The notes under the pieces: generated by a model
What the model was told of the DNA's origin: nothing
The model's input: only the letters and a program-made list of their open reading frames with translations
Database searches by the model: none
Part shown: piece after piece, positions 8,893 through 17,702 of the stretch
Layout of the letters: each line of letters opens with the position of its first letter
Position numbering within the stretch: the stretch's first letter is position 1
Assembly (NCBI GenBank): GCA_013820875.1
Contig: JACDHS010000022.1
Coordinates: 1 to 46,162, forward strand
Direction of reading: 5' to 3'
Length of the DNA stretch: 46,162 nt
Source: Verrucomicrobiota bacterium
Lineage (GTDB): Bacteria > Verrucomicrobiota > Verrucomicrobiia > Limisphaerales > JACDHS01
Position numbers and translations under genes: made by a program

Positions 8893-8955
8893 CAGGAATG
8901 GGTGAGTTGCATGGTTGAATTGTGAATAGTTGCATGACCCCGTGGCGCCAATGTC

Positions 8956-8975
8956 CTGCCGACACCTGTCGGCAG
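8956..8975. terminator. Perfect hairpin between convergent genes
   Basis: CTGCCGACA-cc-TGTCGGCAG, a perfect 9-bp stem with a 2-base loop, between the rightward gene ending at 8892 and the leftward gene ending at 9000. No T run follows, so it could be a repetitive extragenic palindrome rather than an intrinsic terminator. Confidence 0.45.
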
Positions 8976-8999
8976 AAACTGAACACTGAATACTGTCCC

Positions 9000-9623
9000 C
9001 TACCGACCCACTGCTTTCTTCTCCTTACCGGGTTCAGCACCAGCAGCTTCCCGTTTGGTTTTAATGGGCGCGACCCATTTGTAGATGGTTGCGGGCTCTT
9101 CAACGGCCTCGACCGGTTCGACTCCTTCCATATCGAAAGAGTGGGAGACAATGCGCGTGCCAGGTTTCAGTTTCTGAAGTTGTGGAATGAGTTTAACATT
9201 CAGGCTCGGCAGGAGATATAGCGTCACAACGTCCGCATCTTTCAAATCGAGTTCGAAGATGTCGGCTTGCCGGATTTCTACCAGGTGGCCGACATTATTC
9301 TTTTTAACATTCTCCCGCGATTCGGCGATTCGCTTGGGATCGATGTCCACACCGATGGCGCGGATGCCATACTTCTTGGCGGCAGTCACCACGATGCGCC
9401 CATCGCCGCAGCCGAGATCGTAGAGGAGATCGCCTTTTTTGATTTCGGCCATTTCAAGCATTTTATCCACCGCCTCCTGGGGCGTGGGGACAAATATGAC
9501 ATCCGGACGGCGCGCGGGAGCTTGTTGGGGCGCCTTGGCAGCTGTGATTAGTTCCTGGGCCTGGAGCGGCGGAGGGAGAATCGTCGCCAGTGCGAGAGAT
9601 GAGCAGAGCAATAAACGTTTCAT
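9000..9623 (-). CDS. Exported-looking class I SAM methyltransferase
   Basis: 207 residues from the ATG at 9623. An in-frame extension further upstream lies inside the permease gene and is not credible. Residues 1-23 form a clear signal peptide (MKRLLLCSSLALATILPPPLQAQ, cut after AQA or nearby). Then comes a methyltransferase core: YDLGCGDGRIVVTAAKK (68-84, motif I), AIGVDIDP (89-96, acidic loop), IRQADIFELDLKDADV and VVTLYLLPSLN. The core is complete, yet SAM is normally cytoplasmic, so the signal peptide is odd. Similar proteins occur in environmental genomes, but I know of no established substrate. It starts 7 bp after the permease stop, so the two are surely co-transcribed. Confidence 0.8.
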   Translation of the reverse strand: MKRLLLCSSLALATILPPPLQAQELITAAKAPQQAPARRPDVIFVPTPQEAVDKMLEMAEIKKGDLLYDLGCGDGRIVVTAAKKYGIRAIGVDIDPKRIAESRENVKKNNVGHLVEIRQADIFELDLKDADVVTLYLLPSLNVKLIPQLQKLKPGTRIVSHSFDMEGVEPVEAVEEPATIYKWVAPIKTKREAAGAEPGKEKKAVGR

Positions 9624-9630
9624 AATGTTT

Positions 9631-11079
9631 CTAAGTAATTTTGTTACCTTGTGTTTGCGTTTTGGGCGCCCAGACCTGTCCGGGCACTTTGCCGAGGGAA
9701 CGTGTCGAAAAGAGGTAAAGAACGAACCCAAGGAAAAGCGGCGCCGCGCCGAGCCAGGTGAGTTTCCCGGCGTAATTGGCGGCGGAATAAAGCATGTAAA
9801 CGCAGGTCGCACAGAAGACCAGCGGCAAGACCGGATAGAGCGGCACGGAGAACGGCCGCTCAATATTCCTGTCTTTGGCGCGTAAAATGAAAAGCGAAAT
9901 CCCCGTCAGTAAAAAGAACAGCCAGAACACCGGCGCCGTGCAGCGCAAAAGCATTTCGAAGGCGCTATAACCACTGAAGTTCAGGGCGGTCGCTCCTGCG
10001 GTGACAAAAAACAAGTTGATCGTGCCCTGACCTATTTGGGTGCCGACGAGTGTGATCATCGCCAGGGTGATCACCCCCTGCGTGGCGAGAGAAGTGACCG
10101 GTGAATTGCGCTTCTGATTCCAACGCGCGAGTTTGCTGAACATCCTGAAATCTTCACCGAGCGTTGAGTAGATGCGCGCGCCCGTGTAGATCAACCCATT
10201 GACCGCGCCCAGCGCAGAGACCATCACCAACAGCGACATGGCACGCGCACCGAATACCCCCAGTGGTTGCGCCAGCACGTCGGCAGCAATGGCTGTCGAG
10301 TTACGCGCGCTTTCGAAACCAACTGCCGCGAGGTAGGCCCAATTCACAAGGACGTAGATGGCTGCGAGAGCCGCTGTGCCGAGGATCAATGCGCGAGGGA
10401 TGTTGCGTCGTTTGTTTTTTACTTCGGCAGCAACATAAGCGGCATCGTTCCATCCGCCGTAGGTATAAAGCACCAGCACCATGGCCAGACCAATTGAGCC
10501 AGTTCCGCCAATCAGTTTGCCGGTAGTCAGCACGGTGGTTTCGGGTTTCGCCCAAAAGAATCCGGCGAAAAGAATGCCAAGCAACCCGAGAACCTTTATC
10601 ACCGTCAAAATGTTCTGGGCTCGTTTGCCGAACATTGCCCCCGCCATGTTGGTGGCCGATAAGATCACGACGACTGCAAACGCGTAGAAAAACATCGAGT
10701 GGGAACCGATGTTCCAGAGTTGGGATGCGTAATTGGCAAAGATGTAAGCCATCATGCCGATGCTGCCGGTCATGATGACTGCCAGTTGTGCCCAGCCAAA
10801 AAGGAACCCGGCCCACGATCCGAATGCCCTGCTCAAATAGACATAATCACCACCGGACCTCGGGTAAGTGCTGGCAAGTTCCGCATAACAAAGCGCGCCG
10901 ATTAACGAGAGTGCGCCGCCCAACACCCAGACGCCCAGCGCCATGACAGGACTCCCTACATTCGAGAACACCATCGGCGCCGTCTCGTAAATACCAGCGC
11001 CAATCACAATTCCGATAATGATGCTGACGGTGTCCCATAGACTGAGATGTCCATCCGAGGTTTGCGTATCCTGCGCCAT
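9631..11079 (-). CDS. APC superfamily amino acid permease
   Basis: 482 residues from the ATG at 11079; a TTG sits just before it. About twelve membrane segments. The first helix carries IIGIVIGAGIYETAP, the APC substrate-binding GxGI-type break, and YAELASTYPRSGGDYVYLSRAFG follows helices 2-3, as in the LAT/APC transporters. The substrate is probably an amino acid or related amine; the exact one cannot be read. It is the first gene of a two-gene operon with the methyltransferase at 9000-9623. It diverges from the ABC ATPase gene at 11251, with promoters for both expected in the ~170 bp between. Confidence 0.88.
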   Translation of the reverse strand: MAQDTQTSDGHLSLWDTVSIIIGIVIGAGIYETAPMVFSNVGSPVMALGVWVLGGALSLIGALCYAELASTYPRSGGDYVYLSRAFGSWAGFLFGWAQLAVIMTGSIGMMAYIFANYASQLWNIGSHSMFFYAFAVVVILSATNMAGAMFGKRAQNILTVIKVLGLLGILFAGFFWAKPETTVLTTGKLIGGTGSIGLAMVLVLYTYGGWNDAAYVAAEVKNKRRNIPRALILGTAALAAIYVLVNWAYLAAVGFESARNSTAIAADVLAQPLGVFGARAMSLLVMVSALGAVNGLIYTGARIYSTLGEDFRMFSKLARWNQKRNSPVTSLATQGVITLAMITLVGTQIGQGTINLFFVTAGATALNFSGYSAFEMLLRCTAPVFWLFFLLTGISLFILRAKDRNIERPFSVPLYPVLPLVFCATCVYMLYSAANYAGKLTWLGAAPLFLGFVLYLFSTRSLGKVPGQVWAPKTQTQGNKIT

Positions 11080-11250
11080 CAATTCCTTTCAGACCTCCTG
11101 CACGAAGATGGGTTACGCTAAACCACGACATCGGAGCTTCCAGTCGTAAGAGGGCGGTTAAAGAAGTCAGCAATCTGCTGTGGATCCATCGGGGATTTCG
11201 TGTAAGGGCTTGTGTGCCGAAACGCTCTGGGGCAAAACTGTTCCGATTCA

Positions 11251-12744
11251 ATGCGCCATTTGAATTTTCAAAACATCACGAAACGTTTCCCCGGCGTCCT
11301 CGCGCTGGATAATGTGAGTTTTGCGATTGAGCGCGGATCCTGCCATGCGTTGATCGGGGAAAACGGCGCGGGCAAGAGCACGTTGGGAAAAATCCTTGCC
11401 GGTGTTTACACGCCCGATGCCGGTTCCATTTTTCTCGACGAGAAAGAGATTCATCCGACCAATCCGTTGACGGCACGAAAACTTGGCATCGCCATGGTTC
11501 ACCAGGAGTTGGCGTTTTGCCCGAATCTTTCTGTCGCAGAGAATCTTTGCCTGGGTGATTTGCCGCGGCAGTTTGGTTGGTTGAATCGAGGCAGGATGAA
11601 AGCGCAGGCTCGCGACATGCTTGATGAAATTGGCGCGCAGATCAGTGTGGATGAACCGATTGGGAATCTTTCCACCGGCCAGGAGCAGATGGTGCAGATT
11701 GCCGCCGCGCTTGGCGTCCACGCCAAAATCATTGTCATGGACGAGCCGACCAGTTCCCTCTCTGCCGGGGAAAGCGAACAGCTCTTCGCACTGCTGAAGG
11801 ATTTGAAACAACGCGGCATCACCGTGATCTACGTTTCGCATCGTATGGAGGAGATTTTTCAACTCTGCGATTCCATCACCGTGCTGCGCGATGGAAAACA
11901 TGTGGCGACGGAAAAGATTTCGGAGACCAATCCCGAACGCCTAATCCACCAGATGGTTGGTCGCGAAGTGATTTTCCAAAAACCGAAACACATCGAAAAA
12001 GAACCCGGGCGTGAACTGTTGAAGGTGGAAAACCTTTCCTCACCCGGAAAGTTCGACAATGTGAGTTTCATCCTGCGTGCGGGCGAAGTCCTCGGGTTGG
12101 CCGGGCTAATTGGAGCCGGTCGCAGCGAAGTGGCCCAGGCCATCTTCGGATTGGATAAAAACGTGAGCGGTAAAATCGTCGTTCATGGCAAGGAGCTTCC
12201 TCTGGGAAACATCAACGCAAGTCTCGGTGCGGGAATTGGTTTGTTGCCGGAGGATCGTAAAAGAATGGCCCTCGTTCTTTCGATGAACTGCCGCGAGAAC
12301 ACATCACTTGCGACACTCGACCGATTGAGCCGATTCGGTTTTATGACCCGACGCGTCGAAAAGTCGCTCGCCCAAAAATATGCCGACCGCTTGCGGGTGA
12401 AGACCCCTTCGCTCGAAACCATGATTGCCGGATTAAGCGGCGGCAATCAGCAGAAGATCGCCCTCGCCAAATGGCTCGCCCGCGAATGCGACATCCTGAT
12501 TGTGGACGAACCCACCCGTGGAGTAGATGTCGGGGCAAAGGCAGAGATTCACGCCTTACTCGATGAACTCGCCTGCAACGGCCTCGCCATTCTCGTGATC
12601 TCCTCCGAACTACCCGAAGTCATGAATCTCTCCCGCCGCATCATTGTCCTGCGTGAAGGCAAGGTGATGGGAGAGCTTCGTCGGGATGAATTTTCGCAAC
12701 CGACTTTGATGCGTTTGATGGCTGGGTTGACTCCAACTCATTGA
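11251..12744 (+). CDS. RbsA/MglA-type double ATPase of a sugar ABC importer
   Basis: About 497 residues from the ATG at 11251 (MRHLNFQNITKRFPGV); an earlier in-frame start at 11212 lacks family support. Two nucleotide-binding domains in one chain, as in ribose/galactose/xylose importers. The first has Walker A GENGAGKST (36-44), signature LSTGQEQM and Walker B VMDEPTSSLS. The second has the degenerate GLIGAGRSE loop typical of RbsA, signature LSGGNQQK and Walker B VDEPTRGVDVG. No matching permease or periplasmic binding protein lies in the window, so this is an orphan ATPase or its partners are elsewhere. The substrate cannot be named. Confidence 0.9.
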   Translation: MRHLNFQNITKRFPGVLALDNVSFAIERGSCHALIGENGAGKSTLGKILAGVYTPDAGSIFLDEKEIHPTNPLTARKLGIAMVHQELAFCPNLSVAENLCLGDLPRQFGWLNRGRMKAQARDMLDEIGAQISVDEPIGNLSTGQEQMVQIAAALGVHAKIIVMDEPTSSLSAGESEQLFALLKDLKQRGITVIYVSHRMEEIFQLCDSITVLRDGKHVATEKISETNPERLIHQMVGREVIFQKPKHIEKEPGRELLKVENLSSPGKFDNVSFILRAGEVLGLAGLIGAGRSEVAQAIFGLDKNVSGKIVVHGKELPLGNINASLGAGIGLLPEDRKRMALVLSMNCRENTSLATLDRLSRFGFMTRRVEKSLAQKYADRLRVKTPSLETMIAGLSGGNQQKIALAKWLARECDILIVDEPTRGVDVGAKAEIHALLDELACNGLAILVISSELPEVMNLSRRIIVLREGKVMGELRRDEFSQPTLMRLMAGLTPTH

Positions 12745-12818
12745 TTCGGGTTGCTTGACAGTTCACGCCGTTTGAAAAATTTTACAGTCTTGTTGATTAC
12801 AATTCTCAAAGGAAAATG

Positions 12819-14534
12819 ATGCCAGAACGTAAGGCTAAGCCCCAATCGAAACCTTGTTGCGGCTTGTGCGGCAGCAGGGAGAAGCTCACCCGAACACCAT
12901 GTTGTGGAAATTGGATTTGCGATGATGCAGACCAATACGTTGCGTTTTCCTTCGCGCGGAATAGTTGTTACACCAATCATTCCAAGTTCACGATCTGTTC
13001 CGGTCATCATCACGAGAAGCACGAGGGGCGCTGGCAGGATTGTTCGAAGTGCAAGGAGGGGCAGCCTTTGGAGATGTACGTTTATCTCGCCACTAACGAA
13101 TATAATTTCGAGAAACTGGAGAATCCGCCGGCCTTTGAACCAACTCAATGCAATCGATGCGGGGTTCGGGTGCGCCTGGCGTATGACGGGTATACTTTAA
13201 AAGGTGACGAGATCATCTGTGCGTCTTGCAGCGCCTCGGAAATGCCTGGGACTCGCGAATTTATGGAGGGTCTGGTTGATGACCAAACAAGCGAACGACC
13301 CGCAACGGAATACCCTGTCGGAACACTCGCTTATTATGGGCCGACGAACCGCCTCGCCACGAAGCTCGTTGCGTCGATAATAAAACGACCGGATGCCGGT
13401 CCGGATCCTTTGCATCGCTGGATTACGCAAGTGGGTGACATCCGTGACGACAAGTCGATTACTCAGCAAGTCTCCGCATTTTACCGCAGGCATCGTGTGA
13501 AGGAGATTGCTTCGCTGCATCGCATCATGGGTTGCCCACACGAAGAGGGGAAAGATTACCCGGAAGGCGAAGAATGTCCGCACTGCCCCTTCTGGAAGAA
13601 TCGAGACCGGTTAACACATGATTTATTACCGGAGGGAGGGATGTCACCAGCCGAAATAGTCACCGAACTATCGGAGGCTAGTCCGAAGCGGCAACCAATT
13701 GAAGCGCTGACGGCTGCAGAAACGTATCGGGAAGAACTGGTTCCCGTCCTTCTCCGAGCACTGGAACGCGGTGTTGAGCAGCCAAAAGGGACGCCAACAG
13801 GTGAGGCTATGTTGTTCAGCTATGCCACGTATCTCCTCGCAAAGTGGCGCGAACCACGGGCTTACCCGCTATTTATCCGATGGCTTTCACTCCCGGGAGA
13901 AGAGGCATACGACCTGGGTGGTGACGCGGTTTCCGAAGATGGCCCCGTGCTTCTGGCGAGTGTTTGTGGCGGCGACATCGAACCGATCAAGGAACTCATT
14001 TTGAACCGCCAGGCCAACGAGTATTGTCGTGCCAAGGGGATCGAAGCACTTTGTGTCCTCGTCGCCTGGAAGGAACTGCCGCACCAAACGGTCAGCGATT
14101 ATTTTCTCTGGCTGGCCAGGGAAGGTTTGGAACGTGAGCCCAGCTATGCGTGGGATGCGTTGGCTAATTGCAGTGCAGACATTGAGGCCATTGACGTTTT
14201 TCCAGAGATCCACCGCGCTTATGACGAAGAGCTGGCTTCTCCATCAGTGATGACCCTGGAAGAACTTGACGCTGTGAGAGATGGCCCGCGCGGAAAAATG
14301 CTGTCTTCATTCCGCGAATTACATCGACCGATTCATGACGTGGCAAAAGCAACAGCATGGTGGCAGTGTTTTGCGAATGACCAACTCAGAACATTCGAAA
14401 CTGATGCCTCGAAGGAAAAATACAAAAGCATGACGACCCCCGAACCGATCCGCGCCACACCAAAAGTGGGTCGCAACGAACCTTGCCCCTGCGGGAGTGG
14501 AAAGAAGTATAAAAAATGTTGCGGAGCCAATTGA
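12819..14534 (+). CDS. Zinc-ribbon protein with C-terminal SEC-C motif
   Basis: 571 residues. Two ATGs stand side by side at 12816 and 12819; the second is better spaced from the AAAGGA at 12808-12813. The N-terminus is a cysteine-rich block: CCGLCG...CCGNWICDD, then [21 protein letters not shown] and CNRCG...IICASC, i.e. several zinc-binding knuckles. The middle (about 270-520) is helical and HEAT-like in appearance. The C-terminus is a textbook SEC-C zinc site: [24 protein letters not shown] motifs mark proteins that dock to SecB/ribosome-associated partners, and many of unknown function. The next gene starts 22 bp later on the same strand, so the pair is probably an operon. Function unknown. 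Confidence 0.8.
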   Translation: MPERKAKPQSKPCCGLCGSREKLTRTPCCGNWICDDADQYVAFSFARNSCYTNHSKFTICSGHHHEKHEGRWQDCSKCKEGQPLEMYVYLATNEYNFEKLENPPAFEPTQCNRCGVRVRLAYDGYTLKGDEIICASCSASEMPGTREFMEGLVDDQTSERPATEYPVGTLAYYGPTNRLATKLVASIIKRPDAGPDPLHRWITQVGDIRDDKSITQQVSAFYRRHRVKEIASLHRIMGCPHEEGKDYPEGEECPHCPFWKNRDRLTHDLLPEGGMSPAEIVTELSEASPKRQPIEALTAAETYREELVPVLLRALERGVEQPKGTPTGEAMLFSYATYLLAKWREPRAYPLFIRWLSLPGEEAYDLGGDAVSEDGPVLLASVCGGDIEPIKELILNRQANEYCRAKGIEALCVLVAWKELPHQTVSDYFLWLAREGLEREPSYAWDALANCSADIEAIDVFPEIHRAYDEELASPSVMTLEELDAVRDGPRGKMLSSFRELHRPIHDVAKATAWWQCFANDQLRTFETDASKEKYKSMTTPEPIRATPKVGRNEPCPCGSGKKYKKCCGAN

Positions 14535-14556
14535 AAATTCAACGCATAGAATAACA

Positions 14557-15405
14557 ATGAACACGAATGAAGATTCTCCTTTTAAGAACGTGATTGTTAA
14601 CAGTGTGCAGGAAATGGTCGATGCATTGCGCAATGCGGATTGGAACGATCCGACGGGCGCCATACGGCTTCGAACCGATCTGACGATGGATGACATCGGA
14701 GACGTGGCGTTTTTCATCAACACACGAGTGTTTCTTCAGGCTTTAGCGGAAGACGACGGCACCGCTGCCACCGCCACTGGAAATCTGAATCGCGCTTTCG
14801 TTGCAAAGATCTTCGACCGGTTGGTTTTGTCGGAGCGGTATCGCGAAATGACTCGCAGGGTATGCAGGGTGATTAATGAACAGGATTGTTGGAATTTGCA
14901 CCTCGTACGGATCGTGAGTGGAATTGCGGGGTTGGTGGAACTCCGAAAGAAGCGTTTTCAACTGACGGCCAGCGGACGAAAACTGCTTTCGGTCGATCAG
15001 GCTGCAACACTCTATCGCACTCTGTTTATAACCTATTTCACCAAATTCGATTGGTATTACGATTTTCCTTTTCGTAAGGCCGTATGGATCCAGCCAACGA
15101 TGGCCGCCACTCTCTGGCGCATGGATTTCATCCTCAAGAATTGGTGCAACATTCTCGGCCTGGCGCGCAAGGTGTTACTTCCGCGCGTTTACGAAAACCT
15201 TCGGGAGGCAATGACCCATGAAACTGATACCGAGGAATGGATTTTTTGCAGTATTGCGCTCGAACCGCTGCTTAAGTTTGGACTGATTGAAAAATCCAAG
15301 GGCGAGGATTCGGTGGGTTCCGAGAAAGACAACGCAGTGCGCATTACACCTTTGTGGAAGCGCTTCATCGCTTTCGCAGTAGAACCCGATCTTTCAAACA
15401 ACTGA
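14557..15405 (+). CDS. Hypothetical protein paired with the SEC-C protein
   Basis: 282 residues from the ATG at 14557 (MNTNEDSPFKN); an earlier in-frame start at 14497 would overlap the SEC-C gene by 38 bp and is less likely. No signal peptide or zinc motif. The central part (RIVSGIAGLVELRKKRFQLTASGRKLL) looks like a winged-helix unit, and an aromatic stretch (LFITYFTKFDWYYDFPF) follows. I faintly recall similar regions near pRiA4b ORF-3-type proteins, but cannot assign a family. Likely co-transcribed with the upstream SEC-C gene. Its stop lies 10 bp from the convergent stop at 15416. Confidence 0.7.
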   Translation: MNTNEDSPFKNVIVNSVQEMVDALRNADWNDPTGAIRLRTDLTMDDIGDVAFFINTRVFLQALAEDDGTAATATGNLNRAFVAKIFDRLVLSERYREMTRRVCRVINEQDCWNLHLVRIVSGIAGLVELRKKRFQLTASGRKLLSVDQAATLYRTLFITYFTKFDWYYDFPFRKAVWIQPTMAATLWRMDFILKNWCNILGLARKVLLPRVYENLREAMTHETDTEEWIFCSIALEPLLKFGLIEKSKGEDSVGSEKDNAVRITPLWKRFIAFAVEPDLSNN

Positions 15406-15415
15406 CCGAACGCAC

Positions 15416-16444
15416 TTACTGCTTTTCAGGAATACCATATCCAGGATGCGTTCCAACGATCTCCGACCAGAGTTGGCGGAGGTCGATGTCGCGTTTTAAT
15501 TGGCGGCTCACCCATTCGACTTTGATGTTATCACTTTCCTCGTTGAAACGGATTCCCCATACCGGATCGAAGGCTTCGGTGGATAGCGAGTAACGCATGT
15601 CGCCAAGGACAGTTTCGTCGAACGGTGAACGGGCGACCCATCCGTCGGAGAACCAGGCGAAACGATCGAAGCCACGAAACTGTTCGTTGCCACGTCTTTC
15701 GAGCGGGGTGAGATCGGCGGCAGTGATCAGCGGGAGAGATGTCCCTTCCCGGTAGGTGCTGGAACCAAAGAGTCCCACCCGGATGCGATCACTGTAGAGC
15801 TGTCCGTCCTCCAGGTACAACGAGCGCCAGACCATCAGGTTGGCGAGTGTCGGCATGACTTCGCTGCGTTCTATTTTGTGCCCGCGTTGCGCTGCGAGTT
15901 CCGCCTGGAAACTGGCCGCACGGGAGCGTTGCCCGGCACCCAGTGACAGGTAGGCTGCGCAAAAGATCAATCCAGCGGCGACAAATTTCCTACTCTGCTT
16001 GATGAGTCCAATGAATAAAGCTATCCCCAGCGGAATGGTAAACATCGGATCCACTACCGAAACAAAATCCCAGCCGAATCGCTCCCGGGTAAATGGCCAA
16101 AACAATTGGGTGCCATAGGTTGTGCTCGCATCCAGCAAGCAATGCGAGAGGTAGGCCGGAAAGGCACAGAGCCAAAACGTTTTCCACTGTTCTCGGAATC
16201 GCTTCTGAAGAATCCAGGGAAGCGCCACGATGAATGCCCCGAGGAAGGCGAACGGTATGGAATGGGTAAACCCGCGGTGATACTCGACGTATAGGAGAAC
16301 GTCTTCCTTGCTGGAAACAAAATTATCTATGTCAGGTGCGATGCCGGCAAGAAATCCAACCATCGCCGCACGGCGTCCGAGTTTCCTGCCAAACAGCGCG
16401 TAGGAAGTGGCCGCGCCAAGTAATGCATGAGTGACTGGATCCAT
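15416..16444 (-). CDS. YdjM-like membrane-bound metal-dependent hydrolase (DUF457)
   Basis: 342 residues. The family signature is spread over the first half: MDPVTHALLGAATSYALFG, GFLAGIAPDIDNF (32-44), EYHRGFTHSIPFAF and SHCLLDASTTYGTQLFWPF. The His/Asp residues in DPVTH, PDID, HRGFTHS and SHCLLD are the expected metal ligands. Four to five membrane helices are followed by a soluble C-terminal region of about 150 residues, longer than in E. coli YdjM. The physiological substrate is unknown; relatives were linked to the SOS response in E. coli. It is a single-gene unit. Confidence 0.85.
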   Translation of the reverse strand: MDPVTHALLGAATSYALFGRKLGRRAAMVGFLAGIAPDIDNFVSSKEDVLLYVEYHRGFTHSIPFAFLGAFIVALPWILQKRFREQWKTFWLCAFPAYLSHCLLDASTTYGTQLFWPFTRERFGWDFVSVVDPMFTIPLGIALFIGLIKQSRKFVAAGLIFCAAYLSLGAGQRSRAASFQAELAAQRGHKIERSEVMPTLANLMVWRSLYLEDGQLYSDRIRVGLFGSSTYREGTSLPLITAADLTPLERRGNEQFRGFDRFAWFSDGWVARSPFDETVLGDMRYSLSTEAFDPVWGIRFNEESDNIKVEWVSRQLKRDIDLRQLWSEIVGTHPGYGIPEKQ

Positions 16445-16529
16445 TTATCTTCGAAACTAAATTGAATTCACAGAGATAGCGTCGGTTAAAAACTGTCCGA
16501 ACCGATTCCTAATTTCCCTCTTTTGCCGG

Positions 16530-16550
16530 GGACAGGCAAGATGCCTGTCC
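16530..16550. repeat. REP-like palindrome
   Basis: GGACAGGCA-aga-TGCCTGTCC, a perfect 9-bp stem with a 3-base loop, about 50 bp beyond the end of cysA and upstream of the DUF457 gene. It could end transcription of the cys operon (leftward) or be one of the palindromic repeats common in this DNA. Confidence 0.55.
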
Positions 16551-16598
16551 TACTTTATTCGACTTTCGCCGCGCTGTGTCTCGTTGGGGAATCATGCG

Positions 16599-17702
16599 TC
16601 AAATCCCTTCGGCAATGTGAGCCGGCATATCGTAGGAGGTCGCCACTTCCTGGGTCAGAGGTTCATCTTCCCTGGAGAGAATCCGGTAGTTGCGGATCTG
16701 GACGGAAACGCACATTCCATCTTGCAATCCCATTTTGGAGTAATCCTCTTTGCTGATCCGGGAGCGCACCACGAGTCCGCTGGGCAGGACGATTTCCAGG
16801 CGCAACATAACCCCGAGAAAATAAGTATGCTTCAGCACCGCTTGATAACCGTATTGCGTCAGGTCGGGTGAGACTTGAACGGCATAGGGGCGGAAGCCGA
16901 TCTTCATTTTCTTGCCTTCGGGAACCCCGTGAGCGGGGAAGGCCAATTCATTTAAACGCGCCATGCCGTTGCGCACTTCCAGTTCGAGGATATTCATCAC
17001 ACCGATAAAACGGGCGACGAATTCATTCACTGGTTGTTCATAGACTTCGCGCGGCGTGCCGATCTGCTCCAGGTTCCCGCGAGAGAAAATGACGATACGA
17101 TCCGAAACCTCCATCGCTTCTTCCTGGTCGTGCGTCACGAAGAGCGTTGTCACCTTCAAATCATGATGCAGATGCACCAGCCATTGGCGCAATTCCTGGC
17201 GGATCTTGGCATCCACCGCGCCGAACGGTTCGTCGAGCAAGAGGACGTCCGGCTTGGGCGCAAGCGCGCGGGCGATGGCGACACGTTGACGTTGCCCGCC
17301 GGAAAGCTGATGGGGATAACGATTTGCCAAACCTTCCAGTTCCAGCAGTTTCAATAATTCAATAACGCGCGCTTCGATCTCCGGCTTCTTCCACTTTTTA
17401 ATCTTCAACCCAAACGCAATGTTCTTGAACACAGTCATGCTTTTGAACAACGCGTAGTTCTGGAAAACGAAACCGATGTTTCGTTTCTGCACCGGGATGT
17501 CATTCACCCGGACACCACGAATGAAGATATCGCCATCGGTCGGCATTTCGAGCCCGCCGATCATGCGGAGCACCGTCGTCTTGCCGCCACCGCTTGGCCC
17601 GAGCAGCGCCACGAGTTCGCCGTCGTTCACGGAGAAATTGATGTCGTGCACGGCGGAAACTTCGCCGAATCTTTTGCTTACGTTTTTTAGTTCAATGCTC
17701 AT
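16599..17702 (-). CDS. cysA: Sulfate/thiosulfate ABC importer ATPase CysA
   Basis: 367 residues. Hydrolyses ATP to drive sulfate uptake through CysT/CysW. Walker A GPSGGGKTT (35-43), Q-loop in FVFQNYALF, signature LSGGQRQRVAIARAL (133-147), Walker B LLLDEPFGAVD (154-164), and the switch His in FVTHDQEEA. The C-terminal third holds a TOBE/CysA-type regulatory region (FVARFIGVMNILE and after). Its ATG overlaps the cysW stop by 4 bp (ATGA), so translation is coupled. It is the last gene of the operon, ending near the 16530 hairpin. The complete sulfate set around it supports the sulfate assignment over other anions. Confidence 0.93.
   Translation of the reverse strand: MSIELKNVSKRFGEVSAVHDINFSVNDGELVALLGPSGGGKTTVLRMIGGLEMPTDGDIFIRGVRVNDIPVQKRNIGFVFQNYALFKSMTVFKNIAFGLKIKKWKKPEIEARVIELLKLLELEGLANRYPHQLSGGQRQRVAIARALAPKPDVLLLDEPFGAVDAKIRQELRQWLVHLHHDLKVTTLFVTHDQEEAMEVSDRIVIFSRGNLEQIGTPREVYEQPVNEFVARFIGVMNILELEVRNGMARLNELAFPAHGVPEGKKMKIGFRPYAVQVSPDLTQYGYQAVLKHTYFLGVMLRLEIVLPSGLVVRSRISKEDYSKMGLQDGMCVSVQIRNYRILSREDEPLTQEVATSYDMPAHIAEGI

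Noticed and set aside
9624-9863. Upstream extension of the exported methyltransferase
   Set aside because: The added residues lie within the permease gene in another frame and are not protein-like; the ATG at 9623 gives a clean signal peptide.
12755-12783. Promoter with TTGACA upstream of the SEC-C gene
   Set aside because: TTGACA at 12755-12760 is a good -35, but no convincing -10 lies at the right distance.
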